Assembly (NCBI RefSeq): GCF_021134715.1
Contig: NC_060025.1
Coordinates: forward strand, 9,362,001 to 9,426,000
Source: Daphnia pulex
Taxonomy: Eukaryota; Arthropoda; Branchiopoda; Diplostraca; Daphniidae
Reading direction: 5' to 3'
Length of the DNA stretch: 64,000 nt
The position numbers were made by a program, and so were the translations under genes. Positions 32,723 to 43,894 of the stretch are shown one piece after another; the first letter of the stretch is position 1, and every line of letters begins with the position of its first letter. Under the pieces are notes generated by a model. That model was not told the DNA's origin. It searched no databases and saw nothing but the letters and a program-made list of their open reading frames with translations.

Positions 32723-35700
32723 ATGAACATCAACTCTTATTCTCCGCTAGATTTGTCCTCGACTGAAGAAGTAGTCGAAACGCTACAACGCCACACTCGT
32801 CCATTGGGCAACGGGGCTGTTGGGTGAGTTAGTAGTATTGACATCTAACAATTGTTCAATTACAAATGCTGAATGCTATATTTCTGATCAAAAACACTTA
32901 AGTTAAATCATTAGTGTAGGTTGTTGTTTGGCAAAACAGGTTGCGTAACGGAACAAAATGTATATAGGTCTAACGATATAATCAATCGGTGCTAATTGTT
33001 TAAGTGATTAAAATCTGCAGGTAGTACTAATGCAACGTTGCGTAAGCTCATGTGATGATAAAATTAAAAAATATAATGAGTCATGATGGAATTTGTTTTT
33101 TTATACATGGAATATCGAACGATTTGGATTCTTTTCTCTGCCCCCGTATTCTCTTTTTTACACTTGGCGGTAGAAACAAATCAACTAGTAAGTTCTTGCA
33201 TTTATTGAGAGACGGCCAAGTCACCTCCTACTGTTGCCCAGCAGCGTTATTCATAATAGAAAAACCCATAGGCGACAGTTGCTTTGCAGCTAGCAACAAA
33301 AAACATTGACTAACTTCTTGCTGGTTCTTTGGATTGAATTCGTTTATCATTTGGCGTTTCTCTGATTCCGGATCGAGTTGAACAATACAGTGTCCCTACA
33401 GGAGTTGAGGTACAAACGTGAGTAAATGGCTGAAATTGAATTTGCTTTGTTGTTCACGAGAATTTATTACGCATACCGTTCTCAACATTCTTGTAGTGAC
33501 TGACGTGCCCAAAACTTGTCAACTACGAACGAATACTGTACGCGCAATTCTCTAGCTTTCAATAGCGACCGAAAAAGTTTGAAACCCCGACGGGAAAATA
33601 TTTAAAACAATAGGAAGAATTTAGTACAATAAGAAATTGAAAATGTGTTAGCGAGCGCTGTATAAACTGTTGTTCACGTGCTATCTATTCTAAATTTGGG
33701 GAGCCTATACGTATAGACGATAGGACATTGCTAGAGAATGAGTCAGGCCAAGAGAGACCTATAGAATGGTCGATTTCCATTATAAACCAAAGTTCCTAGC
33801 TAGTTAATAAAAAGGAAGGGGCATTAGTAGTTACGAGGTAGTGAGAGTCGCATCTATTTTTATAAGGAGGCTCGTACAAGTTTCGCCAGAGTTGGCTACT
33901 TACTATTATGGACATTGATGTAGCTTTGTATATATAATCTTGACTAAAAGTTATGTTTTGATATGAAAAAGATACGTACGGTGACATCTCCGTCGGGTTT
34001 TAACCCTTTCAAGTTTGTTTCAATCCGCTTTGACGGGCTGCCTCGGCATTTAAAAATAGAATCTGCAAAAGAATGTGACGTACGATTCTAGAGATGGAAG
34101 CACCACCTAACAAATAGTTTAATAATCGGATTATTCAGGGTTGATTTCAGATTGTTGTCGGTACCAAATTTGAAAAATTCAGAAGTTTACAAGATGCTTT
34201 CCGAGGAAGAGCCGCAACTACGTTACATGCACCGGCAACAGATTTCAGCGGTTACTTCGGAATTTTCAGGTAAATCAAGTCAACTGTTTTTATTATTTAG
34301 GGATCAATATTTGATTGGTATAATAGAAAGGAAACGTGTCGCTTGGCCACCGCCAGCCAATCCAATCGAAACGATTGAAACACGCAAGTACGGATACGAC
34401 AACGGAACGATTGGAATTCCGATCCAGCAGCAGCAGCAGCAGCCCAACCCTTATACAACTTTCCAGCCGCAAAATCAAGAAGCCTACATTTCTCCGCCGA
34501 CGAAACAACTGCCAAATGTTTTCTTTCCCCCGAAACAACAAGACTACGATTTAATCCCCCAGAAGCTGTACGAGCTGTATCAAAATCGACCGGAAGACTT
34601 GCCGCTAAATCAGCCAGTCATAAAGCAGCAAAGTCCTAAAGTTCCGCCACCGCCTCCGCCACGAGTTCATCGAAAACCGATTCTTCGTTCCTATTCGGAC
34701 GCCCAGGTTAGCTCGGTGTTGTTACATTTGCACATTTAGCCGCATAGTCCCGCACGCCCTAGTCTTGATATCAACCAACAGAGTTCGTTGGTTGGTTTTT
34801 TTCAATTTCCTGCAGCTAATTTAGGGGAAACTGTCGGCAGATGGATCTCTAATCTTGCTTATAGACTGGCTGTGTATATTATTGTGATGGCCCATCGTCG
34901 CTTCCGTCTATTTTTGTAACTGAAACATCAGCGTTATAAAATGCGTGGCCCTCAGTGAGGTGGCACTTGGCAAACGCCGGGAGCGGGAGGCGCTCGACAA
35001 CTACAGTAGCAGCAGCGAGAATTGAAAGAATATTCCCGAGACGTGAGACTGGCCCATGGAACCGCACTGCGATGCGTCACTGACATACGACTGGGGCAAC
35101 TAGGGGAGTTGTTGTTTTGTTTGGCTCCCAAAGATTTCGCATTGTTTTACGGTGTGAGATGAACGAGCTTAAAGCAATGCAAAGAAAATTAGCGTAACCT
35201 CAATTTTTTGTCAACCGTTTGATCGATTAACACCAACGAATATTAATTTACAAAATACCGCGCTACATGTTTGGTTGTTCTAATGTAAAAAAACAAGTTG
35301 ACAGAATTTATTTCTTACCTGATCTTCTGTAGAAGCCAGCGCTGTTTACACATTCGCTATTGTACATACAATAGATAAATCCGGTCAGTCTAGAAGTTAT
35401 TTCCGATTCTTTTTTTCCCCTGGATTTTCACGTTTCGTCGCAGTTGCAATCCCCCAGTTGTCATTTAGAAATAGGCCTTTTCCTGCAAACAATGGTGAAA
35501 TATTGCATCAACTGTCAAACGTTTATCAAGAAAAAAGTGCAAGAACTTTTCGTTACTTTCACATGACAGTCCATAGCTCCAAGGTATTAGTTTCCTTGGC
35601 CATGTAAACTACTCTATCCCAAGAATACAACGGCACAAGTGAGTCAGCTTCGCGAATACAGGTCACCACCTAAAAATGTCAGAGTGGGCGGCGTTCGATG

Positions 35701-37112
35701 GGACTTGGTGGAGTCGCCATTCAATCATCAACTGGATTTCATCAGAAATTAGCCTTCTATTTCTTTGTCAGTCAAGATAAGATAAGCCCAGTCAACGATC
35801 CGATTATTCTACCCCCCCAAAAAATTGGCTAGCGTTAACACTTGACTCTATCAGGGCTGCAAGTTATTTGTATATATATTTACGGTTGATAATTCAAACT
35901 AACCTGAAAAACTCCTGTGGGGAGTTGCGTGGTGAATTGGGAAACTAGGACAAAAAAAGTAGTAGTAGACGACGATCCAAAAGTAGATTCGGCGTTGCTC
36001 CGGATACGCCAAGGGTCTTCTTCGCATCGACTCTAAAGCGGCCGCAAAGCAAAGAGCAGCACAGACGCCAAATCGGTTGGGCCCCGGCCCCTTGGTCCAA
36101 CAACAGTCCATTGGAACGCAGCGGCCAAGGCACACATCACTTTCCTTTTCCCTCGTCGCCATTCCGCCAGCTGTTGTCCGACTAAATAGTGATTGAATCA
36201 ACAGTTTCGTCTTTTTCGTTAGATGGTGCGAACAATTAATTGGATACTTTCATTAGGGACGTTCTATTCTTTCCAAGGTCGACAACTCACACAGACTTGG
36301 TTACGTGGTTGCCGACCAATGTGAAGGGGAATTGTTTCAGAGCTCTAAACTAAAACAAATAAAATTAAAAGTTGTTTACTCTGAATTCTACATTATGGTA
36401 TTACCTTTTTCTTTTTTATCTCCTCCAAAAGGATCCATTTGTCACGTCGGGCGGAAGTGAATTCGAACGGTATTCTGACACCCCTCATCAGCAGCACAGC
36501 GCTACTCAACCTGAACGGGTAATCAACGCTCGTTGAAGCGTGTTATTAGCTGCTATACGGCTCGAAAATTTTTCAATTATCATACCTTGAATTTGTTGAT
36601 AGGAGCCAAGCCACGAGGAAAAATCAATCAGAATGTCATCACGCAGAATGCCAGAACCTTTCGCCTCCAACGAATTGGTCGGAGAAAGAATGTTGATTGC
36701 CAAGCCAGCTCCGCCATCGGGACTCTTGCTTCGGCCAGCCGCAGTCAAGAAATCGGCCGGTTCTTTCTACAAAGAAGCTCCTACCGTCAGAACAGAGTCC
36801 TTTTTCAGGCGGGGCACTACTCCCGTTCGCATGTTGGGAGATATGGTACAATGCGTTAATTTTAAAAATATATTAGGACAACTATTTTTACCTACCATTT
36901 TCACATAGGTGTGGCCTCCTAAAGGCTTAACCAGCACTACAGACGTGCAACAGTTACCTACGCGATCCCCTGGCGCAGTCCGTCGTCAACCTAAGAATTA
37001 CCGGGACTTTTTCTCGCAAAATCAGTTGCCCGCCAACTTTCCAACTTACCGTGCGCCACCCGGAACACAACATTTTGGATTAGAGGAAGGAGAGAATGCA
37101 ACACCTATGTAA
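32723..37112 (+). CDS. Proline-rich protein with two (V/A)WPP motifs, possibly a Zasp/PDLIM-like cytoskeletal protein
   Basis: Seven exons join in frame: 32723-32823, 33391-33417, 34151-34269, 34331-34706, 36434-36518, 36603-36845 and 36909-37112, ending in AATAAA-rich sequence at about 37,400. The product is about 385 residues with no signal peptide or membrane segment. It has VPNLKNSEVYKMLSEEEPQ, then KRVAWPPPANP, a Gln run (Q6), PKVPPPPPPRVHRKPILRSY, likely an SH3/EVH1 ligand, a basic Ser-rich part, and a second DMVWPPKG. The SEVYKML and WPP words remind me of Zasp/PDLIM muscle proteins. No PDZ or LIM domain is encoded here, so that link is weak. A PDZ-bearing upstream first exon could exist outside this model. 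I do not firmly recognise the gene. Confidence 0.6.
34707..36433. other. Long intron of the proline-rich gene
   Basis: At 1.7 kb it is the longest intron of this gene. Open frames inside it, such as the minus-strand ones near 35,900-36,200, are GC-rich shadows without similarity. It could hide an alternative promoter or exon. None is evident. Confidence 0.4.
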
Positions 37113-37849
37113 ATTAACTGGGGGGAAAAAACGAAAAAATTATTTTAATCATTATCTAACACTTTGCCGTCCTATCCAGTTAAAAAAAATTCTTCTTGAC
37201 GAAAATGGAAGAAAAAAGGGGATGCGTTTTTTAAAAATTTTGAATTATTAGATCAGTTTTTTCCGTGAAGCCCAGCAACAACCCGAGTGCTTTCTATACT
37301 GTTGTACGCTCAGAATTGTTCAATCCGGAACGAATTTTTATCGCATGAACCGTGCGCTTTGTGATACACCGCAAAACCAACAAAAAAATAAAAATAAAAC
37401 AAAATTAATAAAGAATTAATAAAGAAATAAAAATGTTCCTTAAAAAAAAACAATTATTTTCCAGGTTTTTCCCTTTCTTAAATCCTACTAATAAAAACTA
37501 AAGCGATTTTCCAATCTGCTTAATTCTCCCATACAGGCCTTGGTCCATTCGCCTTCATTAACCAATTCAATTCAAGCCTATTTTTTAATGTATTTTGAAT
37601 TTCATGCAAATCTTTAACGACTTTCAATACACCCACAAAATCTGAAAATATATAACCGCATATAACCGCTGAAAATATCAAACAGAATTTCACCCGAGAA
37701 TATAGGCACACTATTTTTTAAAGATTTGAAGACAATTTCAGGAAATAGAAATTTATCGAATGGAAGGAATGATAAAATAAATGGCTTGCTCACCCGAAAT
37801 CCAATGAGAGCAAGCATTTGACAAAAAGTATCAAAATATGGGTTCACAC
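37113..37849. other. Convergent 3' UTRs of the proline-rich gene and RUFY
   Basis: The two genes converge here. Several AATAAA signals occur on the plus strand at about 37,390-37,430. Nothing else is supported. Confidence 0.5.
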
Positions 37850-40800
37850 TTAAGAGGCGGCGGAATAGCGTTGGAGTAGACGAGTGTGGCAGGTGTCACA
37901 AACGCGGACAGGTTTGGCCGAGGACGCCAATTGTGCCTGTTGGTCAGAGCAAGCTGCGCAGAAAATCTCCCCACACGAACGACAGTGGTGCTATAATACG
38001 AGCAATCAATTGGTTGTGAAAGAAAGAAAAATGGTTCAGGGTACTCACTTTGCGACGAGCTAGACTAAATTCCTTCTCGCACAGTCCACAGTGGGTCACC
38101 AGTTCATCAGGAGCCCATTGGGCATCTCTAGAAACCCAAACTGTCGCTTCTCTATTGGGTAAAGGAAAATAATTAGTCAGAAATTTGATGACAAACAATT
38201 TCAAAATGTAAATCACTTTAGATGATCCGCCTCCAATTTGGTATCGCGCAACCGAACGCCAACTTCTTCGAGAGCTTTTTCTTGATCAGTGCAGAGTTTC
38301 AATAGTCGTTGATGTTTCCCTTCCAAATCAGCGTAATCCTACATAGCACAAAACATTTAATGAAATGTGAAAATTAAAAAATTATAATTTCAGTGAATTA
38401 CGATTCGGATTTCCTGAGTTTCCTCGAGTTTTTGTTTCAACTCTGCCATAGTCGTGCGATCGGACACGACGGAATCCTGAAGTGAAGATCGCCATTCTTT
38501 TTCAAGCCGAAGATCCTCCTCTAATGTTCGACATTGCGACTGCAATTCCATGTTCTCTTTCATTGAACGACGGGTATTGTCTTCTGTTCTTTTGGCTGTC
38601 AACTTCAACTCCTCGACTCTATAAGAGGACAAAGATGAATGAAGCTGAGGCTCTAAAAAGAGCTAATTAAGAATTGAATAGAATCAAATGCGTATTACTG
38701 TTCTTGGGCAATGCGTAGATTTTTCTTATTTTCACCATTTTCCGCTTCTAATTTGGCGATAAACTCGTTCTTGATATTGGCAGTTTTTTCTTGATCCTAT
38801 AAAGTCAAACGGAGAAAAATAAAAAATCAACCAAAGAGAGAGAAACCAAAAATACCAACAGGATCATCATAGAAACGCAAAAGGGATGACGACTGCGATG
38901 GCTTCTTCAAAACACATGTATTCAAACAACACAGCAAGAGACGCTGAGATTTGTACAAAGCCGAATGGATTATGCATCATCCTAACACGATACTCTAAAA
39001 ACCAGATTCCGGAATATGACACGCTGCAATGTTATCTTTAGCTAAAAAAAAGTGTACACGCTTTCAACCGGACCATGCAAAACACCTGTGATTTGCTACA
39101 CGATTGATATGCTGCAAATGATCCACGGGCATGAGGGGTAGGATGGTTAGTATGTCAGATCAATAGAAAAGGAAGTTATACAGTTGTTACAGATATCAAA
39201 GAAAATAGAGAAGAATAAAAGCGATGCCGAAAGTCGGTGGCATCGTTGCGTCAACATCAACGATCTGTTGTTGTTGTTGTGTTGGTGGCATTATGCGTCG
39301 GTGGTGGCGGCGGTGAGCTCGGATTAGGACACTGCTCCAGGTTGGTCAATATGTGAGAAATATGGGCGGCTTTAGTCTGCAGACGACCGACCATCTCCCC
39401 TTTATCTCGAAGTTCTAGCTCGCATTCCTTGACCAGCATTATAGTGACGAAGCGTTAGTTTCATCCGACAATGGTCGATCCTAACACTTTTAGCAAAAGC
39501 CTTAAAACTGCAAGAACTAAAATGCCTCTTCTAATAAAAGTAGGCACCATAAGCTATTGGGTTGTTCCTTATCATTCACACGATTACGTCACAATGTTGC
39601 TAATACCGAGGAAAAACGACGAAGAATTTAATTCAAAACTGCTGTAAAAAGTTGGAGCAATTATGCAACGACATGACGGCGAAAGAAGCCATGTATAGTA
39701 CCGATATAATAAACTATGCGGTGGAAGACTTTGAAAGGAAACCAGTACCAAATGTGACCCAATACATAGGAACCCTTAGGAAAGACTCACCTGAAGTTTA
39801 CGAAACATTTCCAAGTTGATGACTTTGATGTCCTCCAATTGTTTGCGGAGCGAGATAATGGTGTCCTGTTTTTCGTGGATGTCCTTCTCCAGCAACTTGA
39901 GAGCCACTTCCGTTTCCGCTCGCATATTCATCTGCAGTTCCAGTTCCTTTTCCAAATCCAATCGGTGGTTCTTCTCTTCAGCCAACTGGAGTTTCACCTC
40001 GGCAATGGCGTCCTCTGCCGCCATGTAGGTGCTGGAGCGATTGTTGGTTGAATTGGAATTGACCGACTCCATTTCTTGACAACCGGAATTACTTCCTTTT
40101 AAATTAATAAAATGTCATTTCTCTCAAATTCTTTAACTGTTTTTCAACGCATACTTTCTTTCCGCACATATTCCTTGAGGAGCGTATTTTCTTCTTGGGC
40201 TTTAGTCAGAGCTTGCTTGGTCAGTGCAAGTTCTTCTTTCATGAGCGTGTTACTCGTCGTCGTCCCATCCAATCGCGTCTGCAAATTAGTGATGGTTGCC
40301 CTATGGGAAACACAAACGTTTTACTAATAATGAGTAAACTATCTTTTAAAATCAATATCCTTACGACAAATGTCTATTGAGCTCTTCCACGTAATTTTTC
40401 TGGTCCAACACAGCTGTCATGCTGGAGGAGTCTACTGTGTCAGTAGTGGGATTCATAGAGTTGTTGCCACCTGTCCTCAAGTACAACGAAAAGTCAATGA
40501 CTCCTTGTTGACTATCAAGGTCTTCTTCCTGTGTGCGAAATCAAGATTTTTATTGTTGAACAAAATCGGCCTTCATTTCAAATGTTTACCTTTAAGCATA
40601 AATTGCAATCGACAACATTGAGACCCAAGAGGAGACCCAGGACAATGACGGCTTCATCGCACAATAAAAGTGCCCCAGGTTCGTAGTATTCATGGAGTAC
40701 ACTATCTCTTTGATCAATCAAAATTTTCAAATAGTCGGCAAGCTTTTTCTGCATCAAAGCAAGGCGGATCCACGCTCTAGCTCGACCTAAACTTGTTCTA

Positions 40801-41790
40801 AAAAAAGAAATGAATTTCTAAGTAACATCCCCATTGGTAGAAAAGTAAAACTAGTATAACCTACCTCACTGTTGGCAAGTCCCTTACACTTGCTGTGATG
40901 TCACAGGCTTCATTGGCTGACTTTTCGACAGTTTGTAAAAGGTCCCATAACTCTTTTTTGGGTCCAAGAAGTCCCTGTGACATAATAAATATGATAATAA
41001 TAACCCAAATTTTGTTAAAAACGGCTAAGTTCTAATCGTGTTGTACCTTTTTAGGTCGGAGACCATGACGAAGAGCGTGCTCTAAAACGATGAAAAAGTG
41101 TTGCAAGGGGACGAAGTCCGAGTCCAGCATGCGCCCATACTGGACCGACGAATCAATCAACTCTTTGACGATGAGTTTACACAAGTTGACCAGGTTGGTT
41201 CTCTCTACTTGAGCTGGGTCGCGTTCTGTAAATAGAAATGAAATTGTAGTTTTAGTTTTATTACTTTTCTTAAAACTAAAACTTGAGAAAATGAAAACAT
41301 TTAAGTATAATTATAATTCTACATTTATTTCTTAAAAGTAAGATCGACTTTTCTCCAATCCATGTTAAAACTTTTTCCGCACTCAATTTAGTTGTTAAAC
41401 ACTTGACGATCGGAATAACGGCCGTGTGGCGGGTACTTGTCAAACGGCTTCCCGGATTTCCCCATTAACGAGCAACAAAAACACAATGGAAAGAAATCGT
41501 CAAATGTAACAAGTAAATCACACGACAAACCAACCGTATTCTTCTCTGAGAAACGCAGGGCGTGAAGGATACTCGCAAGACTGCAACTCGTGCAGTTCTT
41601 TGAGGCAGAGCCAGTCGCCGTCGACCGAGACGCGGAAATTGCACAGGTAAATCGTGTCGTTGATGCTCGACATTTCAGACTTGATTCGACAGGGAAAAGA
41701 ATCCATTGAGATCATAGAAAAAGCTCGTTGGCTTCTCCCTGATCTGGTTTCCCGATGACACATTCGACTCAGCTCAAACGAGACCAACAA
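37850..41790 (-). CDS. RUFY: RUN and FYVE domain-containing protein (RUFY1/2-like endosomal adaptor)
   Basis: Exons, 5' to 3': 41790-41535, 41225-41047, 40974-40865, 40797-40590, 40528-40365, 40300-40155, 40095-39791, 38796-38699, 38618-38402, 38338-38217, 38151-38049 and 37990-37850. A RUN domain comes first ([53 protein letters not shown]). A long coiled coil follows ([37 protein letters not shown]). The C-terminal FYVE zinc finger has [20 protein letters not shown] and [14 protein letters not shown], including the RKHHCR lipid-binding motif. RUFY proteins bind PI3P on early endosomes and link small GTPases to motors. The start is ambiguous: the first exon contains Met at 41790 and further in-frame Met codons near 41,715 and 41,672. 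Confidence 0.92.
39257..39427 (-). other. Candidate alternative terminal exon of RUFY
   Basis: After the exon ending at 39791 in phase 0, an acceptor (GGTCAAG) before 39427 opens [20 protein letters not shown] and continues to a stop at 39257 through [20 protein letters not shown]. It keeps the coiled-coil register but ends before the FYVE exons. No in-frame donor was seen to connect it to 38796, so it reads as an alternative 3' end. Confidence 0.45.
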
Positions 41791-42937
41791 AAAGTGGAAA
41801 TGTGCAACTATGAAACGCTTTCAGTAGAGACCCCCGACCGCCCCACCCCACCATCCGATCAATAAAACCATCAATTTCCCCTTTGCGCATGATTGTTGTA
41901 CGCTCTTCTCATTGTCAATTTTCAGATTGAAATTAGAGCACCCATTAATTGTTGGGTCGTGATAGTTGGTATTATTTCAAATTGAATTCGTATTTCTTTA
42001 GTAAAATGTTATACCGTAGCGCGGCAAACGAAAATTTGAAAACAAAGCAACATTATAAAAACAAGCACTTGACGGTAAAACTAAAAGGATTACATAATAC
42101 TCCGCAGAGATTTCCTTGTGCACATTATTTAACTTTTATATCTGAGAATTTGTTCGTCTAATTTTAAATGCCTTAATTGTTATTTTGAAAACAAAACAAA
42201 TCGTTCATTGTTGAAATCCAACTGCGACACCTAGCGGTAAGATTAGATTCTATTCGTAGTCTAATCTTCCAATGATAGATGGCCAAGCTTGCATTTCAAT
42301 CAGGAAATGGAGAATTCTCGTAAAAATAGACATAACCAAAACAAATGGATGACAAGACTTGCTTCAATACGCACAATATCTCGATTGGCAAAGCAAGTTA
42401 AAAATGCAATGGATAAAATCAATCAACTCACTCGAAAATGGCTTCTTGTAGGCACTTGGAAGGGACGATCCATCAGTGGAAGAGACGACGAGAAAAACAG
42501 GCCATCTGATGCCTTTCTGCTCGTCAGTTGGACTTTGCAGAGGGCTGTTCATTTTTCACCACTCGTTGGCCAAACTAAAGTTTCAATCACAATGAGATGA
42601 CAGTTATTCAATTGTCCAATACACACAAAATTCTGAAAGCTGGCTAGCAACTCGACTGAACTAATCGACTCAAGCCAATGAGTCTTGAATCCCTTCAATC
42701 GCGAATACTAAACAGCAAGACAACCTGTTGTTTACTAAACTGAAAAACAACTGTCGCGACTAGCGGCCACTACTAGGAAGCAAATCTTTTTGCTTATTTG
42801 AAATGGGCGTTTTTTCTATTTTAATTTTTTCATTTCAATTGATTTTATTTTCAAAAATCTTTTAATTTAATTAATTTATTAAATTTGTTCAATTCTTTAT
42901 TTTGAATACGACAAGTCGCTTTATGTTATCCAACGAC
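41791..42937. other. RUFY upstream region
   Basis: Presumed RUFY promoter and 5' leader followed by AT-rich sequence. The open frames at 41,949-42,161 and 42,289-42,600 lack similarity to known proteins and are judged non-coding. GACACCTAGCGG near 42225 is another degenerate CTCF-like word. Confidence 0.4.
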
Positions 42938-43894
42938 TTTTTAACAAGCGATCCACGATTCAAGTAGACCGAAATCCCGGAGCGGCTTTCCAGATCTAAA
43001 TCCGGAAACGCCCTTAAAAATATATAAAAAATATGGTCATGTTCGTCTCTGCACGCCGGATTTACCTGCGTTTGCAGAAAGACGAAATTCCCGCCCGTTT
43101 ACGAGATATTAAGCGTTAAAGTGCGGGTTTTTTGAATTTTGTCAGAAATGGGGGGTGCTTTTACATCGCTTTTCGGAAAAGCGGGGGAGCTAGAGTAAAA
43201 ACTAATTTTATAGAAAGGTTTATTGCTATGTCAACCACCAAAATCCAAAAGGAATTTTCTTTCCGGATTTTATTGGTTGAGTTATGACTAATTTCCTGAG
43301 AGGCTCATTTTTCCCTTTTCCCTCTCTGTCTGGCAGCCATTTTTATTGTACTCTCCTCCGCGCCCCTTGCGGAAGCCAGCTTGGTTCCACTAAATATGAA
43401 GGCCGATATGACTTCTATGGGTCTAAAATGAAGGCCAACAGATAAAACCTTCTGCTTGCTTCCACAAGGAGCGCGGCGGAGAGTACAAAAAAATGGCTGC
43501 CAGACAGAGAGGGAAAAGGGAAAAATGAGCCTCTCAGTAAATTTGACATATCTTAACCAATAAAATCCGGAAAGAAAATTCCTTTTGGATTTTGTTAGTT
43601 GAGATAGCAATAAACCTTTTTATACAATTAGTTTTTTCTATAGCTCCTTCGCTTTTCAGAAAAGCGATGTAAAAGCACCCCCCATTTCTGACAAAATTCA
43701 AAAAACCCACACTTTAACGCTTAAAATCTCGTAAACGGGTGGGAAATTCGTCTTTCTGCAAACGCAGGTAAATCCGGCGTGCACAGACGAACATGATTAT
43801 ATATTTTTTATATTTTTAAGGCCTTTTCCGGATTTAGATCTGGAAAGCCGCTCCGGGATTTTGGTCTACTTGATTCGTGGATCGCTTGTTAAAA
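42938..43894. mobile_element. Large foldback (long inverted repeat) element, about 957 bp
   Basis: The left end TTTTAACAAGCGATCCACGA and the right end TCGTGGATCGCTTGTTAAAA are perfect inverted repeats. The two arms stay alignable over about 430 bp each: AGATCTAAATCCGGAAA with TTTCCGGATTTAGATCT-like sequence, and TACCTGCGTTTGCAGAAAGACGAA with its complement at about 43750. The centre is near 43415. The open frame on the minus strand at 43,305-43,610 comes from the arm sequence and is not a gene. This is a non-autonomous DNA element of the foldback/MITE type, fairly young given the arm similarity. Confidence 0.8.

Noticed and set aside
35899-36201. Minus-strand open frame inside the long intron of the proline-rich gene
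   Set aside because: It lies in an intron, has no similarity and ends in aromatic low-complexity sequence.
42289-42600. 103-codon open frame upstream of RUFY
   Set aside because: No similarity and a codon pattern unlike neighbouring genes.
43305-43610. 101-codon open frame in the foldback element
   Set aside because: It is built from the two inverted arms, so the reading frame is a by-product of the repeat.
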